DNA of 64,000 nucleotides from Muribaculaceae bacterium (GCA_017620635.1 JAGAUV010000036.1:1-64000); one strand, 5' to 3'; shown: positions 18,283 to 27,408, numbered from the stretch's first letter. Notes: generated from the sequence alone by a model not told the origin. Program-made: numbers and translations.

Positions 18283-19983
18283 TTATTCTTCAGCAGATAC
18301 TACTTCCGATTCCTCTACCTCGGCATCAGGAGCGATATTGGGCAGCTCAAGGCCAATATGACGCTTGGCATCCACGCCTTTGAGGATAAGGCCGAGTATA
18401 AGGGCGGCCACGCCAAGACAAGCGAGCATCACAAGCGGCCATGTGTAGTTGTAGCTTACCGCAGCCTGCTCGGCGCTTATCGTACCGGCATTGAGCTCGG
18501 CCACAACGTCGGTGTTGGTAGCGTCAAGCACCTTGCCGATAAGGAGGGGGAAGAGCCACAGGCCGATATTCTGAATCCAGAATATAAGCGCGTAGGCCGA
18601 ACCGATGATGTTAGAGTCGACAAGCTTGGGAACGCTCGGCCACAGGGACGCAGGCACAAGCGAGAAGCTGGCGCCGAGGACGAGGATTGTGATATAAGCC
18701 ACCATCACACCGCCTACGGCATTGCCCTTGAACATAGGCAGGATGAAAGCAAAGGTAAGGTGGCAGATGATAAGCAGCAGCGAGCCGAATATGAGCATCG
18801 ACGCCGCCTTGCCCTTATGGTCTACATAGTTGCCGAGAATAGGAGTGATGCCTACGGCAAGCAGGGGGAATACGGCAAAGATAGCAGCCGCGCTCTGGCG
18901 CATGTAGCCCATGACGCAATAGATGACAAGCGCGATTATCGCAACAGCCAGCGCAGGCACTTTGATCTTCTTGTTTTTGGAGAAACTGAAAGCAAACGAC
19001 CCGATAGCCACCACGAGCATGATCACGTACTGTATATAAGTGGCCAGATCGCTCTGCCAGAACTCGCCTACGCCTTCGGGATCAAGCGTAAGGTTGCACT
19101 GCAGCATGTTGACAGCATATTTCTGGAAGGGGAAGATAGCCGAGTAGTAAAGCACACAGAGCAATGCCACAAGCCAGAAGGCCCAGCTCGACAGAATCTT
19201 GCCTATATCCGACACCTTGAAGGGCTCGTCCTTCTCCTCGCCTTCGCCTGTCTGCGCGTCGAGCTTCTTATCCATGAAGAAATATACCACAAACATGATA
19301 AGGGCGATAAGCAGCAGCACGACGCCGAAAGCCACGGAACGCGACACACTCACCACGCCGCCGAAATTGGCTACAAGCGGAGAGAAGATCATACATGTGC
19401 CCACACCGAGACGGGCGAGAGCCATCTCCGAGCCCATTGCCATAGCCATCTCACGGCCTTTGAACCACTTGACAATACCGCGGCTCACAGTGATACCGGC
19501 CATCTCCACGCCGCAGCCGAAGATCATGAAGCCTATGGCGCTTGCCTTGGCCGAGGCAGGCATGCCTTCATAGAAGGGAGAGATACCGAGTTCGTCGAAG
19601 CCGGGGATATAATTGAGATGTTCGGTAAACCACACGGCCAGACTGCTGGTCAGGAACTGATCGGTAAGAGCATACCAGTTGATAGTGGCGCCGACAAGCA
19701 TTACCGCGCCCGACAGAACGGCGGTAAAGCGGACTCCCATCTTATCAAGGATGATACCGGCGAATATCAGAAAGAAAATGAATACATTAAGGAATGTCTC
19801 CGCTCCCTGCATCGTACCGAACGCAGTCGAATCCCAGCCGCGTGTCGACTGAAGAAGATCTTTGATCGGCGACAGTATGTCCATAAAGATATATGAACAG
19901 AACATTGCGAACGCAAGAAGCCCCAGAGCCGTCCAGCGTGCCCACGCCTTGTCGCGCAACGTAACTTTTAGTGTTTCTCCCAT
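18283..19983 (-). CDS. Major facilitator superfamily transporter
   Basis: A 566-residue polytopic inner-membrane carrier with 12 or more hydrophobic helices. The MFS signature between helices 2 and 3 is visible (GIILDKMGVRF), as is a second copy in the other half (GNYVDHKGKAAS). A charged cytoplasmic loop (about residues 237-255, rich in Glu and Lys) separates the halves and the C-terminus is acidic. The general look, including the WFKGREMAMAMG loop, resembles MFSD1-like and oxalate/nitrate-type carriers, but the substrate cannot be told from the sequence. It is preceded by a good promoter and separated from mdh by 139 bases that contain the mdh promoter. Confidence 0.9.
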   Translation of the reverse strand: MGETLKVTLRDKAWARWTALGLLAFAMFCSYIFMDILSPIKDLLQSTRGWDSTAFGTMQGAETFLNVFIFFLIFAGIILDKMGVRFTAVLSGAVMLVGATINWYALTDQFLTSSLAVWFTEHLNYIPGFDELGISPFYEGMPASAKASAIGFMIFGCGVEMAGITVSRGIVKWFKGREMAMAMGSEMALARLGVGTCMIFSPLVANFGGVVSVSRSVAFGVVLLLIALIMFVVYFFMDKKLDAQTGEGEEKDEPFKVSDIGKILSSWAFWLVALLCVLYYSAIFPFQKYAVNMLQCNLTLDPEGVGEFWQSDLATYIQYVIMLVVAIGSFAFSFSKNKKIKVPALAVAIIALVIYCVMGYMRQSAAAIFAVFPLLAVGITPILGNYVDHKGKAASMLIFGSLLLIICHLTFAFILPMFKGNAVGGVMVAYITILVLGASFSLVPASLWPSVPKLVDSNIIGSAYALIFWIQNIGLWLFPLLIGKVLDATNTDVVAELNAGTISAEQAAVSYNYTWPLVMLACLGVAALILGLILKGVDAKRHIGLELPNIAPDAEVEESEVVSAEE

Positions 19984-20026
19984 TACTTTTTTTTATAAGT
20001 TTGTATTGATTAGTGTTTTCTTGCTG

Positions 20027-20059
20027 CAAATTTACAAATTATTTTGTAATTTAGGCAAA
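20027..20059 (-). promoter_or_regulatory. Promoter of the MFS transporter gene
   Basis: On the minus strand TTTG (20056-20059) is followed after 21 bases by TAAATTTG (20027-20034), a full match to the Bacteroidota TTTG-N19-21-TAnnTTTG promoter. The transcript should start near 20020, giving a leader of about 37 bases. Confidence 0.7.
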
Positions 20060-20060
20060 C
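20032..20060 (+). repeat. Left copy of a 29-base direct repeat flanking the pilus operon
   Basis: These 29 bases match 27409-27437 in the same orientation at 27 positions, with the first 21 identical. The two copies bracket the four-gene pilus operon and nothing else. The left copy carries TAATTTAG where the right copy has the -7 element TAATTTTG of the PerM gene. Confidence 0.6.
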
Positions 20061-20164
20061 TTGGTGATTTTCAGAGGGGTCTGGAGAGACGTAGGTGCTA
20101 ATCGTGTACTTTTGTGGAAGTTGACGGGAAACCGAGAAAAATGAATTTTAGATTTTTGGCTTGC

Positions 20165-20180
20165 GTTAAAGATCTTTAAC
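20165..20180. promoter_or_regulatory. Perfect 16-base palindrome, possible operator
   Basis: GTTAAAGATCTTTAAC is fully self-complementary. It lies about 105 bases upstream of the MFS -33 element, where an activator or repressor dimer could bind. A function is inferred only from symmetry and position. Confidence 0.45.
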
Positions 20181-20294
20181 TGTCGCAATTTGTCTGTTTT
20201 TACCATCACAACACCGAGGAGAGTACACCTTCCGGAGATCTTTTCCAAAGAACGCTTATGTTGCCCGGTTTTCACCACATAAAAGTCCCAGATC

Positions 20295-23261
20295 TTATTT
20301 ACCTGCAGTGTAGTGCATGGGTCTTACCGATAATCCATACGAGTTGCTGGAGGGAGTAAGACTCTTCTTAAGATTACTTATGCCGGGGTCATTCTCTCGG
20401 GCTGCTCTATCAATTGAAAATATATATACCTGATAGGCATTGTAATCTTCTTTTTTGACAATTGTCGCCGAGGATACAAATGTCAGCATCCGGAACGCCG
20501 GCATGGAAATCTTATAGAATTCCTTATAATCCACCCCGGATACTGTTTTCCATTCATTTGACCGCAGGGCATAGTTCCGCACACCGGTTAGCGGGAATGT
20601 AATTGACCCTCCATCATTCGTAATTGTCCATGCATTATTCGCATAGGAGGCCGTCAATGATGACATTTTGTCACATACCCATTTTAGAGCATGGATCGGA
20701 GGCACCTGAAATTCCGGAGGACATGGGTCGAAGACAGTTTTTGTAACTATTGCGGCATTATTAGCCAGAGTACCCGAGTATTTATACTCATAACCGGCAT
20801 CAGTTGCCGCTGAATTCCAGGCATTGAACATGATATGAGTCGCTTCACTCAAGTATGGCACCGTGTAATCCGCAAAAGGTATATGCCAGTGATTGCGGTA
20901 ATTGAACTTACCGTCCGTTTCATGGTCGGTCGAATTCGTGACAAACATATAAGGATGCTTTATGGAGTAACCTATCGTCACTCCTCTTGATGCTTCGCCG
21001 GGTGACTGTCCATAATTAACGTAAGTCTCAATCATATCGCCCGGATTTTTGCAGAAAGAGTACTTATAACCGTCCTGATTGTATTGGTTGAACACCTGCT
21101 TGTTCTCCATAGTAAACTCAACATCATCCGGGGTCTTGCCCTTCTTGTCATAAGTATAGCAGGGAGTATCGTCATTATAGATACCGCCGAGCATCGGGTC
21201 TTTGCGGCCCCACTGATAATATGTGTTGTCGCCGGCATCAGAGCCTTTGAAGACATCCTGTGTGAATGTACCGATTTCTATCGGAGTCTCCTTTTTGCCT
21301 CCGTAGGCCGACATATCAACGACGGCTCTGAGTGAGAACTTGCGTAACGCATTGTGATCATGGCGGTCGCACCATCCCAGATTATATTTGGCGAGATCGT
21401 AGGAATAGGTGGCGTCAGGCTTCGATGTGTAGAATTCACTGTAAAAATTTGGCTTGTAAGGAGTCACCCATATATGCCAGCTCCAGATTATATCATTTGA
21501 GCCGTTTCTGACAGCTAATAAGGCATTGCCCTGCGTGATGGTTTGCTTGCGGATATGGAACACAAGATTACCGTTCACCACCTTTACACTGGCGGGATCG
21601 ATAAGGTCCGGCGCGTCCTGCCAGCACAGCACGGCATCGCTGACGCCGGAGATTTTTCCGTCGGCAGGCATTCGACCGTCATCGTGCTTTGGATAATAAT
21701 TAAGGCTCTTTGTATTTTCTGTGGGGTTACCTACATTACCGTTGCCATACACAAGCGGCAGCGAGAAATATCCTGCCTTGTCGACCAGATAGCAATTAGC
21801 TGTTTTGCCGTTAACGGTCAGCGAGACAGGAGAGTCCTCGGAGCCGTATTCGATTGAGGTATCAAAGCCTTTCCTCATTGTCTCGTAAGCGGGTTGAGGG
21901 GCAATTTGCAGCAATCCGTCGGCATCTGTCGTGCAGTCAGACCAGGTTTCGCTGCCATCCTCCACCAACAACCGGTATTTGAACTTGATTTTGTCAATCG
22001 GGATTTCCGCAATCTGTTTTGTGTCCACCCCTGCCTGCACTATTTCGACTTTAGCCGGATGGTATGCCACATCGTACCACACGCCCGAATATGGCATCAC
22101 GTCAGTAGCTCCTTTCTTGCTGATTTCAGTGGAGGCGTTGATATGAATACTCGAAGGAGATACGGAATAAGTTATGATCTTACCGGCCTCCCAGATTTGT
22201 CCGGCAATCGAGCCGGTAATGGTACGTTCCGTGCCGCTGGCATCATCGGTGAACACTATCCTTATCGAGGCTTCCTCCGGAAGAGTCTGCGGCAGAAGCA
22301 TAAAGGTCAGGTTATTCGTCTCGGTGGCTATGGCAGTGCCATTTCCTGCATGGATTTTGTCATCGGATGTATCATCCGTAGACAAAGTTATATCTTTTGA
22401 AATTGTGTACGATACGGGTTGGCCTGACGGAATCCATGTATCTGACCCTACCACCTGCGAGCCACTTCCGTAGACTCCGGAAATTGTCACCTTGGAGATC
22501 GTGCCGGCAAGCATATCCTTGCCGCACACTATCCTCACGGCCGTCAGCGCGTGACCGAATTTCAGCTCCACTTGCGGAGTTGTTGCGGCACTGATATTGG
22601 TTTGCGCAGTCATGAGGTCAATCTGTTTTTCCACATCGGCAGACACAGTGTATGTCAGTTTCGGTGAACCGGAAGCTGTGGCGTCGCTCAGCGTCAGAGA
22701 TCCCCCCGTATTCAGGTTCGCGAAATCTGTCACTGTCGGAGCAAAAGCAAAGAAACGGACATTTCCGTTCGACGGCCAGAGCAGCGGACGTCCACCTTCG
22801 GCAGGAGTGCCGGATGCCGTGCTGTAAGGGAGGTCATAGGCATACTCCGCGGTCCATTCATTCAGAGACTCATCGTCGGGATAGGTGCCGGTATAGCATA
22901 TTCCGCTTAGCGAAAATTGTTTATATTTATCCTTGAAGGTGTCTAAGTCTCTGATCGGGGTACCTCGCGTCACACTGACCGATTCTTTAACGGGATTGTC
23001 AGCCACTACGGTATGCAGATACAGCATAGTGTCACCGTTGCCGGCCAGTTCCGTGACAGACAGGCAATGGGTAGCCGGTTCATTCTCATTAATGTCCATC
23101 CCGTCGTGCCAGGTGTCGGGTGCTATGACATTGAAGGCCACCTGTTTCCCTCCAAGATTTTGAATTCCGAAATCATCGGTGCATCCAATACCCGGCAGGA
23201 GCGCGGCGCAGACACCCGTAGCGATAATGAGGCATCTTAAGAAGCTGTATTTTACGTTCAT
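20295..23261 (-). CDS. Large fimbrillin-family lipoprotein, probable pilus tip protein
   Basis: A 988-residue exported lipoprotein (signal ending GIGC, Cys27 from the ATG at 23261) at the distal end of the pilus operon. The N-terminal ~370 residues have the Mfa-like fimbrillin layout, with strand patterns such as IDLMTAQTN and VELKFGHALTAVRIVC. The C-terminal ~400 residues are of a different type, with YYQWGRKDP, PCPPEFQVPP and GVRNYALRSNEW, resembling the FISUMP-like domains on fimbrial tip and minor subunits. Size and domain order fit a tip adhesin rather than the shaft subunit. The ATG at 23261 is chosen over one at 23306 because the signal peptide starts there. A terminator-like hairpin separates it from the upstream fimbrillin gene. 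Confidence 0.85.
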   Translation of the reverse strand: MNVKYSFLRCLIIATGVCAALLPGIGCTDDFGIQNLGGKQVAFNVIAPDTWHDGMDINENEPATHCLSVTELAGNGDTMLYLHTVVADNPVKESVSVTRGTPIRDLDTFKDKYKQFSLSGICYTGTYPDDESLNEWTAEYAYDLPYSTASGTPAEGGRPLLWPSNGNVRFFAFAPTVTDFANLNTGGSLTLSDATASGSPKLTYTVSADVEKQIDLMTAQTNISAATTPQVELKFGHALTAVRIVCGKDMLAGTISKVTISGVYGSGSQVVGSDTWIPSGQPVSYTISKDITLSTDDTSDDKIHAGNGTAIATETNNLTFMLLPQTLPEEASIRIVFTDDASGTERTITGSIAGQIWEAGKIITYSVSPSSIHINASTEISKKGATDVMPYSGVWYDVAYHPAKVEIVQAGVDTKQIAEIPIDKIKFKYRLLVEDGSETWSDCTTDADGLLQIAPQPAYETMRKGFDTSIEYGSEDSPVSLTVNGKTANCYLVDKAGYFSLPLVYGNGNVGNPTENTKSLNYYPKHDDGRMPADGKISGVSDAVLCWQDAPDLIDPASVKVVNGNLVFHIRKQTITQGNALLAVRNGSNDIIWSWHIWVTPYKPNFYSEFYTSKPDATYSYDLAKYNLGWCDRHDHNALRKFSLRAVVDMSAYGGKKETPIEIGTFTQDVFKGSDAGDNTYYQWGRKDPMLGGIYNDDTPCYTYDKKGKTPDDVEFTMENKQVFNQYNQDGYKYSFCKNPGDMIETYVNYGQSPGEASRGVTIGYSIKHPYMFVTNSTDHETDGKFNYRNHWHIPFADYTVPYLSEATHIMFNAWNSAATDAGYEYKYSGTLANNAAIVTKTVFDPCPPEFQVPPIHALKWVCDKMSSLTASYANNAWTITNDGGSITFPLTGVRNYALRSNEWKTVSGVDYKEFYKISMPAFRMLTFVSSATIVKKEDYNAYQVYIFSIDRAARENDPGISNLKKSLTPSSNSYGLSVRPMHYTAGK

Positions 23262-23289
23262 GGCTGAAATAGTGTGAATTAAGTTTAAA

Positions 23290-23323
23290 ATCAGACCTCG
23301 CGACAAAAACGGCGAGGTCTGAT
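23290..23323 (-). terminator. Intra-operon terminator-like hairpin between fimbrillin genes
   Basis: A perfect 12-base-pair stem (ATCAGACCTCGC, 23290-23301, with its complement at 23312-23323) has a ten-base loop. On the minus strand it is followed by a short T run (TTTAAAC). It lies 24 bases after the stop of the 470-residue fimbrillin gene and 29 bases before the ATG of the tip gene. Partial termination here would make much more of the first subunit than of the second. Confidence 0.75.
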
Positions 23324-23346
23324 ATTTTAGTCAGTTAAAGAGCAAA

Positions 23347-24759
23347 TCAGAAGGTGCCGTTACCGGGCGTCCAGCTGCCCTCTGTCGGGGTGACCCAATC
23401 CGCTACAGTCACGGAGAACTTAATCGGTTCGTCAAGAACAGGGTCGCCAACGTTCTTGGTGGTCGGGCGATCTGTAACAACGCTCAAAGCCTTCCCGCCA
23501 ACCTTAGACTCTCCAGGTATCAGTTTATTTATAAAATCATCGTCAAATACGGGAGGATACAGGCCGGCACCTGTCGTTTCTCCGCAGATGTCAAGGTTAT
23601 AAGTATAATGCTTACCAATACCTTCAGTATTCCATGTGCTCTCGAGTGGCACGCATACAAAGCCGTATTCAGTAGCGTTATACACTTCTGTATTAACAGG
23701 GAAGAGCTGATGATAGTGATAACCATCTGCCACGTAGATGTCACCCATGTTAGCGTCGCCCTCATGTTTATCGCCGAGATGCTTAAGTTCTACGCGGCAA
23801 AGAAGAAGGATATATGCACCTTTATTGTCCTGTGTTTTATCCCATGCAGTAAGGTTTTCCGGCACAAGCATCATCGAACCCAGAATGGGAGAGCCGTCAT
23901 CTTTGGTACCCTCAGGACGCAGAAGATCCATCTCACTAGCTTCATCCAGTGTAAGAATTTGGTTATAGAATGAACCATAGGCAACTTTGCCGGTACCGAT
24001 CCAGCTTAGCTGGTCATTGGTTGTTTTGTCGGTGGAATTATAATGGAGGTCTCCTAATAATTTGCCGGATTCAGCGGCATTGACAATCCATGCTCCCTTT
24101 ATCTTTACAACACGATTATCACTGGAAACCTTATTCTTCTGCCTGGCAGTGATGGAAATCTGGGTCAGGGCATGCTTGAAATTGAGACTCACAGTTGTCG
24201 GGCTTGTCTCACGCTTCTGCATAGTGTAAGCCACAACCAGATCTTTCTGTACCTTACCGTCAGCCCATACCGTTGCCTCAACGTCAGACGTAGCTGTCAA
24301 GTCAGCTTTCTTGGGCTCATAGCCATTGATAAAGGGATTCTTGTTGTCGAACCCGAAGGAGCCCGAGTAAAGTGCATTGCCTGTTTCACCTGACTTCAGA
24401 GTTGTGTAGGCAAAGAACATTACCTGATCGAATGTACTCGGCCAGTAAACATTATGGTTAAGCTTCCAGGTGTTGGAGTCTCCGTCGCGCGTAGCGACAT
24501 CGCCGGCAGTGCCGGAACCAATCAGGAAGGAGTCGTACAGCACACCGTCCTGGTGCATACCGCGCGCGACAACAGCAAAGTTGCCGAGGTTGGAGAGGGT
24601 TGTTTCAGCGGCGCGGGAGTGACCCACTCCAGCAGAAAAACAGATTGCATCACCGGTGGGGTCGTCATTGATGTTCTCGACATCACTGGTGCAAGAAGTG
24701 ACAAGAAATGCGCCGGTCAATAGCGCGGAGGTCACTGTTGAAAAAGCACAAATTTTCAT
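23347..24759 (-). CDS. Fimbrillin family protein, probable major pilus subunit
   Basis: A 470-residue exported lipoprotein (signal ending LVTSC, Cys23). After the lipidated Cys comes a short acidic leader and then SRAAETT, an Arg-containing site of the kind cut by a gingipain-like protease when type V pilins mature. The body shows the Mfa_like_1/fimbrillin pattern: paired domains, NVYWPSTFDQVMFFAY, and LNFKHALTQISITA. The C-terminal strand (KFSVTVADWV) could serve as the donor strand. Size and position, just before an attenuator and a large tip-like gene, fit the shaft subunit. Expected location is the cell surface as a polymer. Confidence 0.85.
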   Translation of the reverse strand: MKICAFSTVTSALLTGAFLVTSCTSDVENINDDPTGDAICFSAGVGHSRAAETTLSNLGNFAVVARGMHQDGVLYDSFLIGSGTAGDVATRDGDSNTWKLNHNVYWPSTFDQVMFFAYTTLKSGETGNALYSGSFGFDNKNPFINGYEPKKADLTATSDVEATVWADGKVQKDLVVAYTMQKRETSPTTVSLNFKHALTQISITARQKNKVSSDNRVVKIKGAWIVNAAESGKLLGDLHYNSTDKTTNDQLSWIGTGKVAYGSFYNQILTLDEASEMDLLRPEGTKDDGSPILGSMMLVPENLTAWDKTQDNKGAYILLLCRVELKHLGDKHEGDANMGDIYVADGYHYHQLFPVNTEVYNATEYGFVCVPLESTWNTEGIGKHYTYNLDICGETTGAGLYPPVFDDDFINKLIPGESKVGGKALSVVTDRPTTKNVGDPVLDEPIKFSVTVADWVTPTEGSWTPGNGTF

Positions 24760-24805
24760 GACTGTTACTTTAAATGGTTATTGTGTTGGGTTATATTATT
24801 ATTAA

Positions 24806-25786
24806 TCACATGAGAATTTCGATATTTTCGGCATTTTCCCATCCGTTGACACCGGGACTCATGCCGCCCTGATTGACCACAGGCAGTTTAAGTCCATGCA
24901 GCTGAATCTCGATGTGCTTGCTGTTACCGGCCTTGTGGATTTCATCAGTGACATCGAAATCATAGTAGTACTGGAGTGAAGTAAACACACGCAAACGATG
25001 CCGGACATTGTGTGGCGCGTTGTCGCCGAAAGTCACGAGAGAGCCTCGCAGACAATCCGTGCCGCAATGATTCAGCTTGAACGGGATTGTCACTTCGGCG
25101 CCGCCGGGAGCGGAAGCAGCAGGATTCCATGCTTCTGCAAGACCTGTTATCGCCGCAGAAACATCGATGCCGGCGGTAAGGTTTTCCACACCGGTTATTA
25201 CAACATCATAGACAGAGGTGACTTCCACAGGAGTGAATCTGATGATTTTATCTCCTGCGGCGGCCGGCTCGATTGTGACGGTCTCGTCAAGGGTATGTGC
25301 GTAGACAGTACTTGCCATGGCTCTGACGGGCTGATTGTCGGCATCGCCGGGTAAGGGTGCGTTCTCGCTGCGGTTCATGGGAGAAAGGACTGCGTCTTCG
25401 TAGGTCACGAGGTTATATTCATAGAATGTCTCGCCATTCTCCGAGTTGTTGTCGGTGGTGCCGTTGTGACACAGTACCCGGTAGGAACCGGGACGAACCA
25501 TTATGCGGCAGTCGAAATCCGAGCGCGACGAAGTGCCGTTGCCGGTGAGTTCAAAGCGATAGCGTTCCTTGGTGGTGGAGGAGAAAAACCATACAACCAT
25601 AGTGTTTGGAGTAGCCTCGGGAGCCATACTCCAGTCGAAATTAATGACTACCGGCGACACATGGGAATGGTCGTAGCATAGTTCGCGCTGGTCGCAACCT
25701 GTCAGACATAACAGACCCGACAGCATTAGCATACAGGCGGTGAATGTGCTCCCACGCATAAGGCGACGATATATGCAGCGTTTCAT
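24806..25786 (-). CDS. DUF5119-type pilus-associated lipoprotein
   Basis: A 326-residue lipoprotein (signal ending CLTGC, Cys32 from the ATG at 25786). The sequence after the Cys (DQRELCYDHSHVSPVVINFDW) is the hallmark opening of DUF5119 proteins, which sit in Bacteroidales fimbrillin loci and probably anchor or terminate the fibre at the cell surface, as FimB/Mfa2-type anchors do. The rest is beta-sandwich-like, with ILNVDV-style strands and a conserved MASTVYAHTLDE segment. The ATG overlaps the TGA of the DUF3575 gene by four bases, which decides this start over a longer frame beginning at 25903. The anchor role is inference. Confidence 0.82.
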   Translation of the reverse strand: MKRCIYRRLMRGSTFTACMLMLSGLLCLTGCDQRELCYDHSHVSPVVINFDWSMAPEATPNTMVVWFFSSTTKERYRFELTGNGTSSRSDFDCRIMVRPGSYRVLCHNGTTDNNSENGETFYEYNLVTYEDAVLSPMNRSENAPLPGDADNQPVRAMASTVYAHTLDETVTIEPAAAGDKIIRFTPVEVTSVYDVVITGVENLTAGIDVSAAITGLAEAWNPAASAPGGAEVTIPFKLNHCGTDCLRGSLVTFGDNAPHNVRHRLRVFTSLQYYYDFDVTDEIHKAGNSKHIEIQLHGLKLPVVNQGGMSPGVNGWENAENIEILM

Positions 25787-27108
25787 CGGACGCCTCCTTT
25801 CCTGCTGTTTTTCACCCGGTTGCCGATGAGCCAAACGAGCGACACACCTGCCCGCGTCGGACCAAACCAGCCCAGCTTGTGGGTGGAAAGCCAGACATCG
25901 CAATCATCGATAGGAATGTGTTTCTTGTATCTGCCCCACAAATAGCCTATTCCAAGGCAGAAATCGATATTGAAATGAGTTGATACCGGAAAAGAATATG
26001 TATAGGAAACGCCCGCCGCGTAGTTGTAGGTGTCAGACAAAACGCCGGTATGGCTACGTCCGGCCTGGAAATCGTAACATGCTAACGAGCCGTAAACGCC
26101 CAGATAATGACCACCGAGCGGAGAGCCTTTGACATGCGGACCTATGCGGTATCTGACCTCGGCATCACCGCCATATATGCGCCAATAGCGACGCCTGTCA
26201 TGATTGTTCCAACGGGCATACATCCAGTCGGCCTGCAGAATAACCCTGTCGCCGATGCTAATTCCGGCTCCGATGTTAGGGGTCAGCAAGACATCGTAGA
26301 GCATATTCGTGGTTACGAACAGTCTGCTGAATAGATTCCGTCCATCACGCTCCGATGATGCGCCTGATTGACGGTTTGCAGAAACGTAACTGTCTTCCAA
26401 GCTGCAATTTAGGTCATAGGGGGTGGTGATTGAACATGTCGTGTCAGCTTCGTGTGTTTTAGCCACCGCATTATCATTGCCTTCATTTGACCCTAAGTCC
26501 TTCTGTCGGGGCGAGGCATCAGGAAGCAGCTCATTGAAGTCCGATACAATGTTGCGGTAAACTATTTGCAGTTCGGCACTCCGCAATCTACGGTAATCAT
26601 CTGCCTGTCCGACAACGTTATGTCTTACGGATAATTCCGGATTTACGGTTTGGTCTATCTTTCGGACAAGTCTGGCGAGTGCCCGTGCTCGAGCTTCAGC
26701 CAAATCTATATTGAACCAATATTTCCCCTCCGGCGAATATGAACCTGTTACCTTTATGTCAATAAGATTCCGATTGGCAGTGTCTGAAAAAAAACGACAG
26801 ATCGAATCGATAACCGCCCCGTTTCCCTCAAAATCACGCAAAACAACAGAGGATGCCTTCGGGAATAAAAGAGTCTCTCTAAAAACAGATATGCCGCTAT
26901 TATTTTGCAATGTGTCTGTCTTGCCCTCCGAGCCTGTAAAGGCTGAGGTCCCATATACAGGCAATGGAACCGACAATAGAATAACGGCACAAAACCACAA
27001 AGGCATAGAAAATGAAAATAATGCCTGACCGACAGCCACTACCACTTTGCGGGTACCGCTGCATATCGCATTCCTGTTTGCAAAACTAATCAATTTGTAT
27101 GTTAACAT
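25783..27108 (-). CDS. DUF3575 protein with an OmpA-like N-terminal domain
   Basis: A 441-residue envelope protein, first gene of the pilus operon. A hydrophobic segment at about 36-55 precedes an OmpA/MotB-like region (about 75-180, with VTGSYSPEGKYWFNIDLAEARA), a polar linker rich in Asp, Ser and Asn, and a C-terminal DUF3575 outer-membrane beta-barrel domain (about 260-441; GAGISIGDRVILQADW, GHYLGVYGSL, FCLGIGYLWGRYKKH). In Bacteroidales, DUF3575 proteins accompany fimbrillin genes, so it may be an assembly platform or link the pilus to peptidoglycan. The start at 27108 is tentative; an in-frame ATG at 27006 lies closer to the hydrophobic stretch. It overlaps the next gene by four bases. 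Confidence 0.8.
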   Translation of the reverse strand: MLTYKLISFANRNAICSGTRKVVVAVGQALFSFSMPLWFCAVILLSVPLPVYGTSAFTGSEGKTDTLQNNSGISVFRETLLFPKASSVVLRDFEGNGAVIDSICRFFSDTANRNLIDIKVTGSYSPEGKYWFNIDLAEARARALARLVRKIDQTVNPELSVRHNVVGQADDYRRLRSAELQIVYRNIVSDFNELLPDASPRQKDLGSNEGNDNAVAKTHEADTTCSITTPYDLNCSLEDSYVSANRQSGASSERDGRNLFSRLFVTTNMLYDVLLTPNIGAGISIGDRVILQADWMYARWNNHDRRRYWRIYGGDAEVRYRIGPHVKGSPLGGHYLGVYGSLACYDFQAGRSHTGVLSDTYNYAAGVSYTYSFPVSTHFNIDFCLGIGYLWGRYKKHIPIDDCDVWLSTHKLGWFGPTRAGVSLVWLIGNRVKNSRKGGVR

Positions 27109-27345
27109 GGCGAAATAATATTCAATGAAACCATACTTCAGTGTATTGCGATGAAAAATTTCCTTTGTCTATTGACCTTGAGCGGATTGTTGGTTTATTT
27201 TTAGCCGTTGATATGATTTAAGATTAGATCCTGTTATTTTGCGAGCTGAATGTCAGCAACAGAAACTCCATCAGCCACTTCTACTAAGTTTTACGGGCGC
27301 AAAATTAATCAATTCAAATAATTTCCCCAAATATTTTTTACGAAA

Positions 27346-27367
27346 GATTCCGAGAAGATTCCGAGAA
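27346..27367. repeat. Perfect tandem 11-base repeat upstream of the pilus operon
   Basis: GATTCCGAGAA occurs twice head to tail (27346-27356, 27357-27367), with a further GAA after it. One helical turn separates the copies, the spacing expected of a tandem regulator-binding site. It lies about 240 bases upstream of the pilus operon start and about 57 bases upstream of the PerM -7 element. Confidence 0.5.
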
Positions 27368-27408
27368 GAAGTGCAAATCCCCTATTTTCCGTTTTATATC
27401 GCGGAGAA

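Larger units (their letters stand above)
19984..20294. other. Intergenic region between the MFS gene and the pilus operon
   Basis: No gene is seen in these 311 bases. They contain the MFS promoter (20027-20059), one copy of a 29-base direct repeat (20032-20060), a plus-strand TACTTTTG (20107-20114) with no -33 partner and no following gene beyond a 12-codon frame, and a perfect 16-base palindrome (20165-20180). No strong terminator hairpin was found after the last pilus gene. Confidence 0.6.

Noticed and set aside
18358..19896. Open frame of 512 codons opposite the MFS gene
   Set aside because: The product is an extreme His/Asp/Glu-rich mirror of membrane helices, an artefact of codon bias.
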